From Simmondsia chinensis (lineage: Eukaryota; Streptophyta; Magnoliopsida; Caryophyllales; Simmondsiaceae): a stretch of DNA of 64,000 nucleotides. The stretch's first letter is position 1; the number at the start of each line of letters is the position of its first letter. Under the pieces are notes generated by a model that did not search any database, was not told the origin of the DNA, and saw only the letters and a program-made list of their open reading frames with translations. A program made the position numbers and the translations under genes. Positions 10,248 to 21,222 of the stretch are shown in pieces. The stretch spans positions 29,965,478 to 30,029,477 of the forward strand of contig JAGTTD010000015.1 of NCBI GenBank assembly GCA_018398585.1, given 5' to 3'.

Positions 10248-10740
10248 ACTCGGTTTTAATTAATATTGTCCTTGGTTCATGATTTATGTTTTTGTCTTTT
10301 TGTTTTTTTGTTGTCTGGTCCCCCATTTTTGTTTGTTTGGTCCCCTGTCTATTGTCTTTTCAATCTATTTTTATTTATTTGTTTAGTACCTCTATTTTTT
10401 TTATAGTAATAAATAGAAACCTCTTTGAAATAATGACATTATATTCCGGGAAAAAACTCACGTGATATGTCACTTTAAATATTTACTACACTATATTGAT
10501 GAAAATACCCCTCTTGATTTGACATGCCGCTTTAAATATTAACTAAAATGAAGGGGTATTAATAGTCAGAAATGAGGTTTATCATTACTTTTTAAAAAAG
10601 GGTCAAGAGGGGCATTTTTGTCAATAAATTTTGATCGGCATTTTTAATTAACTTGTTATGTCGGCTTTCTCTTGGAGTATAATGTCATCGTGCTGAAGGG
10701 GATCCTATTTATTGATAAAAATAAAATCTAAAATATTAGA
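10248..10740. repeat. Dispersed repeat of about 490 bp, copy 1
   Basis: It aligns over its whole length with 27968-28440 (shared TTTTAATTAATA, GGTTCATGATTTATGTTTTT and TATGTCGGCTTTCTCTT blocks). No ORF or clear terminal repeats were found, so its class is unknown. Confidence 0.55.
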
Positions 10741-11321
10741 AAAAATATACAAAAATAGCTAATTATTATTTTGTCTTTTTACTTTTGATTGCGTCAATTT
10801 AGTTTCTCAAGTATTTAAATTGTATCAATTTAGTATTTTTTTACTTTTAATTGCGTTATTTTAGTCCTTCTAGTATTTAAATTGTATCAATTTAATATTT
10901 TTACTTTTAATTACGTCAATTTAGTGCAAGAGTACGCAATGAACCACTCATGGCATGGGATAGAGCGTCAGCTATTATATTTTCTTTACCCTTCTTATGA
11001 GTGACAACAAAACAAGCATTGCAATAAAACAAAGTTATTTACAACACCGATGTCTTATCTTTTTAAATTGGCTCAGACTGGTCCCTCATCTTTATAATTT
11101 AGTTCATATTAGTTCTTCATTCTTATAACTTTGTTTAAAACAGTCCCTCATATTTTATCTGGTAACAAAGTTAGTCTACCATATGATGACAAAACTTAGG
11201 TAAGAATTAAAAAGATGAATGACTAATTTTGTCATTAAATAGAATATAAAGGATCATTTTCAAGAAAATAAGAGACTAGTCACGACATGCTTTTCTTTAG
11301 TTATAGAGTTCTTTATAATGC
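10741..11321. other. Non-coding repeat-derived sequence
   Basis: Three blocks reading TCAATTTAGT with T-rich spacers (10790-10925) resemble the arm of the MITE at 57026-57405. The rest is AT-rich with no gene seen. Confidence 0.4.
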
Positions 11322-11324
11322 GCT

Positions 11325-11820
11325 GTCCTTTTTTCGATAATTAACGGCAAAGCCGTAATACATATCGGGCCTCGACGTGGCGAGAACTTAACCATCTCGT
11401 AAACGGAGATGGGTATAAAATTCCAGACCAAAACGGGAAAAATCAGACATCGAAGACAAACAGGACAACATCACGCAAATAGGAAAGGACCAGCATGCAA
11501 ACAAGAAATGACCAGAGGCTAACAAGGCACCAGTTGAATTCGAAGCAGGCACAATACAGCCACACTTCCCAGTCAAAGACGAACAACCTCAAGAGGGTGG
11601 AAAATAGGAGAGGGAAATCCCCCCTCCCCCGCATTGCAAGCAAGGTACCAGACATGGGACCGGACATTGAGGGTACCGAGCCGACAACACAAGGAAAGGA
11701 AGGAAGATCCAGAATAGCGGGTGAAGTCAGAAAGCCTCTTGAGGAATTATATAGTCAGAGAGACCTAGGTGTAGCAAGTGGTTCACATCAACAAAAACAC
11801 AACCAGACCCTACTAGACTA
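11325..11820 (-). mobile_element. L1-type LINE 3' end, reversed
   Basis: On the minus strand it reads a GT-rich 3' UTR, GGCCCGATATGTATTACGGC, TTTGCCGTTAATTATC and then A-rich sequence, matching the ending of the L1 copies at 10050 and 58130. Its extent away from the tail is approximate. The ORFs on both strands here are not recognisable proteins. Confidence 0.5.
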
Positions 11821-11869
11821 GTCCTAAGAACAAAATTGATGCTGGTATAGGAGAGGTGCTGACACAGGG

Positions 11870-12056
11870 ATGTTTTGACTGGACCTGCGCTGTACGTGTT
11901 TGTATGCAGCTTCTTGCTTTCCTGTCTTTGTGTTTTAATTTGTAATTTTTTGCTGTCCTTTTTGGTCCTAGTTTTCGTACGAGTGTTGTTGGCCTCGCTT
12001 TGCCGAGTGGGCGGATATGTACCGCGACCCGGTCACTATTTATCGCAAAAAGGGAC
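11870..12056 (+). mobile_element. L1-type LINE 3' end, forward
   Basis: A T-rich 3' UTR with GGCCTCGCTTTGCCGAG and TTTATCGCAAAAA at the end, in the order of the other L1 tails. It points away from the reversed tail at 11325, so the two were probably separate insertions. Confidence 0.5.
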
Positions 12057-12123
12057 TAATATTAAAAACTTAAAAATGGGAGAGAACAATTTAAACAAAG
12101 TTGAAAATAAGAGACTAATTTAA

Positions 12124-12753
12124 GGCCCGATTTGGTTGCCGAAGGAATTGAATTCCTACAGGAAATCATATTTATCAGGAATTTACTTTCCATGAAGTAA
12201 TATAAAAGTGTTTTGTTGCTCATATTAGAAATAGAACTTCCTAGGAATTCAATTCCTATATTTTGTTTGGTTAATACAACACTTCCCATGAAATACAATT
12301 AAAAGGAGCATACCCAGTGCTTTAGGGGCTCCCGCCTACACGCAGGGTCTGGGGGGCGCTGATGTACGCAGCCTTCGTCTTTTAGGGTGTTAACCTGAAG
12401 AGAGGTTGTTTCCCTATGCACCTAACCTGAGGGTGAGGGCTTCCCAGGAGGTCACCCATCCTGGTACTACTCTCGCCCAAGCACGCTTAACTTCGGAGTT
12501 CTAATGGGATCCGGTGACGGCGTGTTGGTGCCCTCTCTGGTTCCCATGAAATACAATTAAAATTAAAATTATGTTCATACCCAATCTTCTAATACAACGA
12601 AAGTCACTTCCCCTATTTTAAAACAATTAAAATTTACTGAGGAATTCCAACTTCCACATTCTACCTACTTTCTGTATACCAAAAAGACTTAAAAACGACA
12701 CTTCCCATGAATTAAAACTTCCTTCATATACTTCCCGCACACCAAACGAGGCC
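12124..12753. mobile_element. PIF/Harbinger (Tourist-like) MITE with a nested SINE
   Basis: Imperfect terminal inverted repeats, GGCCCGATTTGGTTGC at the left and ACACCAAACGAGGCC at the right, are flanked by TAA at 12121-12123 and 12754-12756. A 3 bp TAA/TTA duplication and GGCC-type ends are usual for this superfamily. Without the SINE and its extra target copy the element is about 370 bp. It codes for nothing. Confidence 0.75.
12305..12540 (-). mobile_element. 5S-headed SINE, copy 2 (young insertion)
   Basis: The best preserved copy. On the minus strand it starts with GGGCACCAACACGCC, then 5S sequence with AGTTAAGCGTGCTTGGGCG and GGATGGGTGACCTCCTGGG, then the shared RTE 3' domain ending at GCACTGGG. 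A perfect 22 bp target duplication (12283-12304 and 12541-12562) starts TTCCCATGAAATACAATT. It sits inside a Harbinger MITE, so it inserted after the MITE. Confidence 0.88.
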
Positions 12754-12984
12754 TAAATAAATTTAAAAACATAAGTGTGAAATAATGAAATTGTATTTTA
12801 TTGAATGAGTAATAATGAGGTTATAATATGACTATATATAGAGAGTACAATAGTAGAGAAAAAGACTAAAGTAACTCTAACTAGATAATGTAAATATAAA
12901 TCTAAATATAAAAACAGAATATGAGTCATAATAAATAACTATAACAAATGTAGATCTAGATACTCTAATAATAAGGATCAATGA

Positions 12985-13045
12985 TGTATGAAAAACACGT
13001 TGGAGGTGGAGGGGACCCACCCAGACGCGAGTCTATAAATGCAAT
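12985..13045 (+). promoter_or_regulatory. Promoter of inhibitor copy B
   Basis: GAAAAACACGTTGGAGG, CTATAAAT (TATA box at 13034-13040) and GCAATGCATGGCAGCC lie 60 to 120 bp before the start codon, in the same order as at 8862 and 41680. ACGT-core motifs are often bound by bZIP or bHLH factors; what regulates this gene is not shown by the sequence. Confidence 0.6.
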
Positions 13046-13101
13046 GCATGGCAGCCTTAGTTTCTCACTTCAAAAATAAAATAAGTAAATAAAATTAGCT
13101 G

Positions 13102-14237
13102 ATGGATATCTTACAATTTCAATGTCATGGTAATCCCTTTCTTCTTAATTGCATTTCCTTTTTTATTTTCTGTGTAAATTATATATTAGTATTCTTCAAC
13201 TGAAAAATTATCACTGTATTCTGATGTTTAAGCATTTATCACTTATATATTATAATATTTCAATATATATATAGAATAAAATACTCTAAAGTTTGAATAT
13301 TTTATCACTTAGGTATCTTATGACAGAATTTGATTAATTTTATATAAAAAATGTTGACAAAATACATGAATACGATAATATATAAATTAGTGCCAAAATT
13401 TTCATAAAAAATTCAATGAATTTTGATAAATATTCACCAAATATTGATGTAGACCATCTAAAAATTAACATAATTATGCATCATTTTCTAATTTTTGGCA
13501 AAAAAATATCAAATTTTAATGAAGATGAGGGGATGAGGGGAATAGTGAGAGGATGGTGAGTTTATCAACAAGTAATGACAAGTTTTACACTCTCTTTTAT
13601 ACCGTTACTTATACTATTTTATTAAATATATGTAAATTAAGGAGGCCAACTGTATAGCGAATAATTGGTATGTTTTCAAGATTGACGAAGCAGTATGTAA
13701 CAAAAACTCACTCATAATCTTAAATAGATAACTAATAGTTTTGATAAAATGGATCGGGTATGGTTTGAGGGTTCTTGAACCGTTTATTCAACGAGTTAGG
13801 TTCCTATCAGCTCTTTTCTAAAAGCTCTCATATATTATTAAAATCACACAACAACATGATACATTTGCCACTTTGACGGCAAAATTTTTGTACCCAAGAC
13901 TATATATTTAGGGGGTGGGTCGCTCGTTCACTGCATCGAATCTAACAACTCAAAATGGGTGCAAATCGACTACTAAAATTTCTATATTTTAAGTTACACT
14001 TCATTAGATCAAAAAAGTTATTACAACCAATATGAATTTACAGGAAAGCTGGAATGGCCGGAGCTGGTAGGGCAACAAGGAGAAGAGGCGGCAAGTACAA
14101 TAGAGAAAGAGAACGAACACGTCCATGCCATCGTCGTGAATAAAAACTCTCCAGGGACTACAGACTTCCGTTGTGACCGAGTTCGTGTTGTTGTCGATGA
14201 TTACGGGACCGTGGTTAAAGTCCCTCGTGTCGGGTAA
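13102..14237 (+). CDS. Potato inhibitor I-type protease inhibitor (copy B)
   Basis: Two exons, 13102-13129 and 14044-14237, joined across a GT-AG intron (GTAATCCC donor, CAG acceptor), give 73 residues, the usual size of family I13. The first exon supplies the N-terminus ending in QCHG; family members usually have CPG here. The second gives K, then WPELVGQQGEEAA, the reactive loop SPGTTDF with predicted P1 Thr (14160-14162), FRCDRVRV with both loop-supporting Arg, and KVPRVG at the end. The two Cys could form the usual disulfide. Such proteins inhibit insect or microbial serine proteases, or the plant's own; which applies here is unknown. A Thr at P1 is unusual and may change specificity. The intron holds part of a GTACCTAAGTGATAA-type MITE. 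This is the most complete and compact gene of the cluster. Confidence 0.85.
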
Positions 14238-14313
14238 TCTGTATCTTTGTTGTACTATCTTTAAAACTACGTAAGTAATCTGTATCTTTGTTGTACTATC
14301 TTTAAAACTACGT
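14235..14313 (+). repeat. 41 bp tandem duplication covering the stop codon and 3' UTR
   Basis: A unit beginning at the TAA stop (TAATCTGTATCTTTGTTGTA) at 14235-14275 is repeated from 14276. Copies A and C have it once. Confidence 0.8.
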
Positions 14314-14324
14314 ATATGTAACTG

Positions 14325-14362
14325 AATAAAGAAGGTCGTCATATTATGTATTAAACGACCTT
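14325..14362 (+). promoter_or_regulatory. Poly(A) signal and 3' UTR hairpin (copy B)
   Basis: AATAAA at 14325-14330, then AAGGTCGT (14332-14339) and ACGACCTT (14355-14362) forming the same 8 bp stem as in copy A. Confidence 0.6.
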
Positions 14363-14527
14363 ATGTTGTTATTAATAAAAACGTGTTAAAAAGGGAGGGA
14401 AATGCTTTCTTGTGTTTGAAAAGCAGCACGAAAAATGTTACGAAAACTTCGTTAATTTTGAGAATTCTAACTTTTCCTTAAAAAACAAGGGGAAATCGTA
14501 TTAGGCTAAGTAGGGTAGGTAGCAAAG

Positions 14528-14794
14528 AAGGGTGCATTTATCAGACACTTATGCCTCGGATCCCATTAGAACTTCCAGGTTAAGCGTATATGGGCAAGAG
14601 TAGTACCAGAATGGGTGACCTCTTGGAAAGTCCTTGTGTTGCCAACCCTATAAGGTTGGGGGTTTTCGAAATCAACCTCTCGACAGGGTTACACCCTAAA
14701 GGGGTAAGGCTGCGTACATCCACCCCTCCTAGACCCCGCTTATGCGGGAGCCCTTGAGACACTGGGTCTGTTTGTTGCTGTAGTGTTGTTGTTA
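14528..14794 (+). mobile_element. 5S-headed SINE, copy 3
   Basis: 5S-derived head (GGATCCCATTAGAAC, then GTAGTACCAGAATGGGTGACC), shared 3' domain (GGGGTAAGGCTGCGTACATCC) and a TTGTTG-rich tail. 17 bp target duplications with one mismatch lie at 14511-14527 and 14795-14811. It split the flank downstream of inhibitor copy B. Confidence 0.82.
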
Positions 14795-14811
14795 TAGGGT
14801 AAGTAGCAAAG

Positions 14812-15300
14812 GCTCATAAAAGTAGATCACGAATTGCAAATGACAATCGATTCGTTCTTCAACAGTCAGGTTTAGAGTAGTATGTTAATATTTTAAATAT
14901 ATTTGCTTACTCCAAACCCAAGTTGCACCGAACCAAAAGCTGATAACAGACCCAAATCAAGAATTGAGGATTGGATAAAATAATAGCTATTCGTGTCTAA
15001 TCTGGTCTTAGGTTGAAATCCATTTTAGTCTATACTGAGAGTCTAAATCCAAATCAAGGATTAAAGACCAAATCCAGCAATAACTAGTCCAATTTGACTC
15101 AGTCTTAATTTGAGTTTTTCAATTTATTCCAAATTGAAAACCATAAAGGTAGAAATCAAGGACTGAGAATCGGACAGAATAACTATCGCTGCCTTATAGT
15201 CTTTACATCAAATTTCTCTGTATATCCAAACATATTTTAATAATTAATATCTTCATGACATAAACGTAGATTAGATATCACTAAGATTAATGAAAGTCCA
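14812..15300. other. Duplicated downstream flank (matches 45240-45640)
   Basis: Non-coding. It aligns with 45240-45640 behind copy C (AGTATGTTAATATTTTAAAT, ATCCATTTYARTCTA and CATAAAGGTA blocks). This shows that copies B and C belong to one duplicated segment covering promoter, gene and downstream flank. Confidence 0.65.
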
Positions 15301-16255
15301 TATGAAAGAGTGAAGATTCAATAGAACGACAACAGAGTAATTCGGTCTTACGACTAATTTTCCAATTTGATTCGGATTGATTAACATTTTAATTATGTTC
15401 ATTAATTCAAGCGAGACTTGATCAGACCAAAAACTGATGAAGATCCAATGACCAAGGACAAGATTTGATCCTTTGTTTTATTAAATAGACTTGGACGTGA
15501 AGGACAAAAAAAAAAAAAAAAAAGAAGTTAATTCTTTCTCCTGAATATGAGATTCCCCAATAAGACACATTATATATTTGGAAACCCTTTTATTAGCAAA
15601 GTTTCTGTATATCAATAGGGCAAAGATCATGCATCGAAGTACAACATTAACGAAATATAATAACACAAATAAAGTATTAATAAACGATAGAAAATATTTT
15701 CAAAATATCATCTATAGTCGTCTTTGGTGTTCCTCATCGTTGAACATGAACACACATGTATACACGCACGCACACACACATACACACTAAAAAATTAAAT
15801 CTAACTATATATACAGCATAACATATAGAAATTATAAATGTTATCGCGGAAGATGTAGCACAAACTTTCGAAATAGAGAATACAATTTATGTAAATCAAT
15901 GAGATAATATAAAATAAAGAAAAGAAACATGGCACGGCTGAAGACAGCAGCAAGGATCAAAAGTCCAAAGACAACGTCCTCAAAAGAAACAAATAACAAG
16001 TGTCCAAAATGCTACAGTAAGAAAAGACAGAAAAAATGGGTCTCAAGTATCAATATTAAAATTAATAAACTTCAAGGTTAAAATTTTTATAATTTTTTGT
16101 GCATTTAGGGCCCCTTTGAAATTTTCGCTTGAACTTCGAACGTGTCAGGACCGGCCTTGCGCTCATCACCTCCCTTACACAATTGTCAAACGAAGCACTA
16201 AATAAGTAGTAATGAGGAGCAAGGGTAATATTTTTGAGGGGTATAACGGGGGTAA
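15301..16255. other. AT-rich intergenic stretch
   Basis: An A run at 15507-15523 and a CA-rich microsatellite near 15755-15786. A GTCAAACGAAGCACTAAA block near 16190 resembles parts of the flanks at 8280 and 16930. No gene. Confidence 0.5.
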
Positions 16256-16263
16256 GTTTTAAC

Positions 16264-16679
16264 TAGAGGTGTATTTCCCACCAGGCTTAAGGCTCGGCTC
16301 TATAGCATTGAGCTCGGGCTCAGCTCGAAACTTGCCGAGCTCGAAAAGTTCAGACTCGAGCTTGGCTTGTCAAAAGCTCGGGCTTGGCGAGCTTCGAATT
16401 AAACTTGCAATATTTTGACTCATTTAAGCTCAATATAGGCTTGTTTGAGTTCAGGCCTGGTTCATTTAGGCTCCAATTTAACTTTATTGGGGAATATTTA
16501 AGAAAATATATTATATTAAAAAAGACTCGTTTAGGGTCGCGAGCCTACAAGCTTGAGCTTCAATACGCTCGAGCTTGGCTTAATAAGCTAAACGAGCCGA
16601 CTCGACTCGGCATGAGTTTAAAACGAGCTGAGCTTTATAACGAGCCCTCGCGAGCCTGCTCAGCTAATTTACACTCTTA
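16264..16679. mobile_element. hAT-like MITE rich in GAGCTCG
   Basis: A perfect 8 bp target duplication GTTTTAAC (16256-16263 and 16680-16687) and ends TAGAGGTGTA / TACACTCTTA. The inside is rich in GAGCTCG, CGAGC and related words and codes for nothing. An 8 bp duplication is usual for hAT elements. Confidence 0.8.
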
Positions 16680-16687
16680 GTTTTAAC

Positions 16688-17349
16688 CCACATTGCCCCT
16701 TTTTCCCCCATTTTCTATTCCCCCAATTAAGGATAAGAGGGGCGAGGTAAATTTTTAAAATGTTGGATAATATTTACCCTTATTTTAACTGTAACTTTCT
16801 TTACTCTTATCTGTTTACTCAATTGTCAAACAAAATTAATTCATTTACTATTCTTTACCGTTACTCCTCTTCATTATTAAACACATTCAAACAAGAGTAG
16901 TTTAATACCTTACCGTTCTCCTCTTTGCTCTTCTTTACCCAATTGCTAAACAAAACATTAAATCCCCTCACCCCAATGACTACAAAATTGGATTCCAAAT
17001 GTCTAGTTTCAGTCCAAAAATTTTACCAACTAAGTTAGCTGAGATCTTCAATTTGCCAAGGTACTTACCGCCCACAGTATTTACCAAAAGGTTAGCTAGG
17101 GCTATAATAATAGTGTGTTGAGAGAGAGGACAAACAAGTACGTGCAATAAAATATGTTTTTTGAACAGTACAAATGCTTAGGCGGGGGAAGGGGGATGCC
17201 GGGCCTCGAACATTGGATCCCGTGGGTGGCAAACATGGAGTGATCCATTCAAAAGTGAGCTATAATACGGCAAAATATATGTTTTTTTTAAATATTATTT
17301 ATATAATACATGTATTATATATGTATCCATATTTTTCTTATTTAAAAAA
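16688..17349. other. Duplicated inhibitor upstream flank
   Basis: Matches 8150-8620 (TTTACCCAATTG, CCAAGGTACTTACC and GGGCTATAATAATAG blocks). A small insertion at about 17160-17245 (ATGCCGGGCCTCGAACATTGG) has a tRNA B-box-like GCCTCGAAC. No gene. Confidence 0.55.
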
Positions 17350-18686
17350 CAATAATTAACTTAAAAATAACCCAACCATATGTCAATATCTCAAAAACTA
17401 ACATAACTCTTAACTTTTCTACCAAACATAACCTAACTCTTAACTTTTCTACCAAAAAATAACTCAACTCTAACTATTCTACCAAAAAATAGCCCAACTC
17501 TAAAGTTAATTTTAAAAAAATACTGAATTGATAGCTAAGCATGGCGTGTGGTATGACGTTCTGACAATATATTTTTCTTCTATATATTTTTGATTTGGTT
17601 TGATTTCTTTCCCCACCTAACCAAACTTATAGTATCTTTTTTCGATAATTGTACATCCCACAAAAAAAACAATATCCCCGAAGCATAGAACAAGCAAAAC
17701 AACAGAGCAATATAACTAAGGAACTAGGGCTGCAAATAAGCCGAGCCAAGCTGAGCTGAACCATAGCTGTCTCGGCTTGACTCGTTAACTAAATGAGACC
17801 ACCTCAGTATCGTATCATTTATCTAACCAAGCTGCATATCTGTGGTCGGCTCACCTCATTTACTAAATGAGACTGGCTTGGTATTGGTATCATTTAGGCT
17901 TGATTATTTGGCGAGCTGGCTCGTTGACTTTTGCCGACTAATTGTACTGATTTATCAGGCTCGTTAAGCTTATTTATTAGGCTTGTTATACTCATTTATG
18001 ATTGTTGTTATTTGAATTTCCAGAAAAGGGTGATAAATAAATCATGTATGGAAATTAGAAATAAATAATACATACATGTAACTCAATTCCGCAATGTAAA
18101 GATGCGAGTCAATAATTGAGCCGACTCATGAGCCCATAAACAAGCCGGCTCGTGAGTCTTTCAAGCCGAGTTAGCCTCGATTTGATTTAGCTCGTTTATT
18201 TTAAATGAGCTGCCCTTAAACGAGTCGAGCAGCTCTCGAGTTGGCTTAGACAAACCCAAACCGAGTCCTTAACGAAACAAGTCGAGCAAGCTCTCGAGTC
18301 AGTTCGCGAGCCAGCTTGGTTCATTTCCTGCCCTACAGAGAACAAGCCAAACCAAAAATATATAGAAGAAAACTATATTGTCAGAGCATCATACCACGCA
18401 CCACAATTCAGTATTTTTTAAATCAAATTTTTAGAGTTAGATTATTTTTAAATTAATTTTAAAGTTTGGTTATTTTTGGTAGTAAAGTTAGAGTTGGTTT
18501 ATTTTTTTGGTAGAAAAGTTAGAGTTTGGTTTTTTTTTTTTTTGGTTAGAAAATAAAGTTAGGTTATTTTTTGGTAAAAAGTTAAGAGTTGGAAATTTTT
18601 TTTTTTTTTTTTTTGTAGAAAAGTTAGAGTTAGGTTACTTTTTGGTATATTGACATATAGTTGGGTTAATTTTATGTTAATTATTG
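17350..18686. mobile_element. Mutator-like foldback element, copy 1
   Basis: A perfect 9 bp duplication TTTAAAAAA (17341-17349 and 18687-18695) encloses long inverted arms. The left arm runs CAATAATTAAC, AATAACTCAACTCTAA and similar; the right arm is its complement, ending GTTAATTATTG. Between the arms lies a GAGCTCG-rich core with ends TAGGGCTGCAAAT / CTGCCCTA. 8 to 10 bp duplications and long inverted repeats fit Mutator-like MITEs. It inserted into the inhibitor upstream flank. Confidence 0.75.
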
Positions 18687-18695
18687 TTTAAAAAA

Positions 18696-19330
18696 TAAAT
18701 AATAATTGAAAACAATCAACGCCTACAACCATATTCTTTGTTTTGCTGAAATTTTTACTCTAACTCTTAAATTATTGATTTTACCCTGTCATTTATTATG
18801 TGTTATGTTTCTATTACCACTAATGTGACTAACGTTACTCTCTACTTCTATGAGTCAACGGAATTTGAACAAATATTTTCGCATGTATATCCGAATAGCA
18901 CACGATTTAACGATTGCCGAACGATCTGAATCCTAAGTAGATTCTTAATTTTGTAAAATCCGAATCCTAAGTAGAATATTAATTTTGTAAAATCTTGCGA
19001 TTCATTGATATTACATGACATTAACAGATAGGATCGTAATACGATTTAGTGATTCTACCTATCCAACTTCGATATAAAAGTTAACATTCTAGGATAAAAA
19101 TTGCCTTTTAAATATTTATAAATTTCTTAAATAGTTAAAAATTATTTTCAATATAAATTCAAATTTTTTAAAATTATGTTTTTTCAAAATTTATGTCAGC
19201 AAAAACTAACTGATATTAACGGCGTTAACATAAGATATGATATTGAAAATTTTTGAAAATTTTAGGTGTGACTTTAAAATATTCAAAAATCTAGATAATT
19301 TCTTGAAATTGCACCTAAAACTTCGGTGGT
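18696..19330. other. Duplicated inhibitor flank without promoter
   Basis: It continues the upstream flank (matches 8620-8810) and then passes straight into the repeat also seen at 8956-9200. The ~150 bp promoter block present at 8810-8955 is missing, so this unit has no promoter and no exon. Confidence 0.5.
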
Positions 19331-20077
19331 TTTTAGTAAAAAAATCCTATTTTATATTAACACTATAAAATACATTTTTAGTCCATCAATTGTGGTAACA
19401 TTATTTTTTAATCCAAAATCTGATTTACAAAATCATTTTTTGGACATGTGACGTTATTTTCTTAGTCTAAATTTTTTAATATATCTAAATTATTTGCACC
19501 AGACGATCGACATTAGCACTAGACCACCAACACACCGGACCTCTGGCCCAGCACCTTCACCGACAACGACATCGACACTGACACCGACACTAGGCACCAA
19601 CTCACGGTTATGACTCTTCCATGGACTGGCTAGCTCGTAAGGCTAAACCTGCTATAAAAGAAGAACAAATGAAATGGATCAAATTTTAACGCAAACTTGA
19701 CTCCTTCATGGACAAGACCGTTTCGAGAATAAAATATGGCTACTCTTAGCCGTGCCTTAGTGGTAAAAGGCAAGTGAGGGGGTATAGTATTGCTTTAAAC
19801 CAAAAGTTCTGGAGTTCGCTTCCCCCGTTGAACCTCTCCGTGAGGAATGTCTAACTTAACTAGCTCCATTGATCATTTGTTTCATTTATGTATAAGATCT
19901 TGGTTACCGTGGAGTCGATGCTTTCATTAGTGGACTGTGGTATTCATTTCACTAGCCACACTGTGGTATTCATTTCACTAGCCACATACTTTGGGAGGGT
20001 TTTTGAACAAAGGCTAGCCTGTAATATCGACAAAAATTTTCAACAAAAAGTATGGATGACTTTGCACTTCATGGTAA
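19331..20077. other. Intergenic stretch with a tRNA-derived SINE
   Basis: 19745-19865 has TGCCTTAGTGGTAAAAGGC (A-box-like) and TTCTGGAGTTCGCTTCC (B-box-like) at tRNA spacing and is probably a SINE on the plus strand. 19500-19600 has short GACACCGAC-type repeats. No gene seen. Confidence 0.45.
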
Positions 20078-20086
20078 TTTGGATAA

Positions 20087-21222
20087 TCGACAATTAACCT
20101 TAAAGTAACCCAACTATATATCAATACACTAAAAAATAACCCAACTCTATTTTCTGACAAAAAAATAATCCAACTCTAACTTTTCTACTAAAAAATAATC
20201 CAACTCTAGTTTATCTACCAAAAAATAACCAAAATCTAAAATTAATTTCAAAAAATATTGAATTGGTGGCTAAGCATGATGTGTGGTATGACGCTCTGAT
20301 AATATATTTTTCATCTATGTATTTTAGGTTTAGTTTGATTTCTTTTACCACCTAACAAAATTAGAAATACGTTTTTTTATTTTATTTTATAATTGAGTAC
20401 AATCCCACAGAAAAGCAATATTCCGGGCACAGAACAAGCAACACAACAGTAGAATACAACTAGGAACTAGGGATGCAAACGAGCGGAACCAAGCTGAGCC
20501 AAACCACAGCTTGCTTGGCTCGGTTCGTTAACTAAATGAGACCAGTTCAGTATCGGTATCATTTATTTAACCGAGTTGTATGGAAATTGGAAATAGAAAA
20601 TACATACATGTAACTCAATTCTGCAATGTAGACATGCGAGCCAATAATCACGCCAGCTCATGAGCCCATAAATAAGGCGGCTCGTGAGCCTTGCGAGCCA
20701 GTTTGTGATCCTTTCTAGCCAAGTCGGCCTCGATTTGATTAGGGTCGTTCCCTTAAATGAGTCAAGTAGGCTCTCGAATCGGCTTAGACGAACCCAAGTT
20801 GAGTCCTTAACGAGCTGAGTCAAATCGGCTCGCGAGCCGGCTTGGCTCATTTGCAGCCCTACTGAGAACAAGCCAAACCAAAAATATGTAGAACAAAAAT
20901 ATATTGTCGAAGCATCGTACCACGCACCATAATTCAGTATTTTTTAAATTAAATTTTTAGAGTTGAGTTATTTTTAGATTAATTTTAAAATTTAGTTATT
21001 TTTAGCTTAATTTTAAAATTTAGTTATTTTTTAGTAGAAAAGTTAGAATTGAGTTATTTTTTGTTGGAAAATAGAGTTGGGTTATTTTTTGGCAGAAAGG
21101 TTAAGAGTTTTGTTATTTTTTGGTAGAAAAGTTAGAGTTGAGTTATTTTTTATTAAAAAATAGAGTTGGATTATTTTTTAGTATATTGACTTATAATTGA
21201 ATTATTTTTAGGTTAATTATTG
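20087..21222. mobile_element. Mutator-like foldback element, copy 2
   Basis: A perfect 9 bp duplication TTTGGATAA (20078-20086 and 21223-21231) around inverted arms of the same AATAACCCAACTCTA type, and the same GAGCTCG-rich core (ends TAGGGATGCAAACG / TTTGCAGCCCTA) in the same orientation as copy 1. Confidence 0.78.

Noticed and set aside
16384..16680. 98-codon ORF in the GAGCTCG-rich region
   Set aside because: The region is a MITE with an 8 bp target duplication; the ORF is low-complexity.
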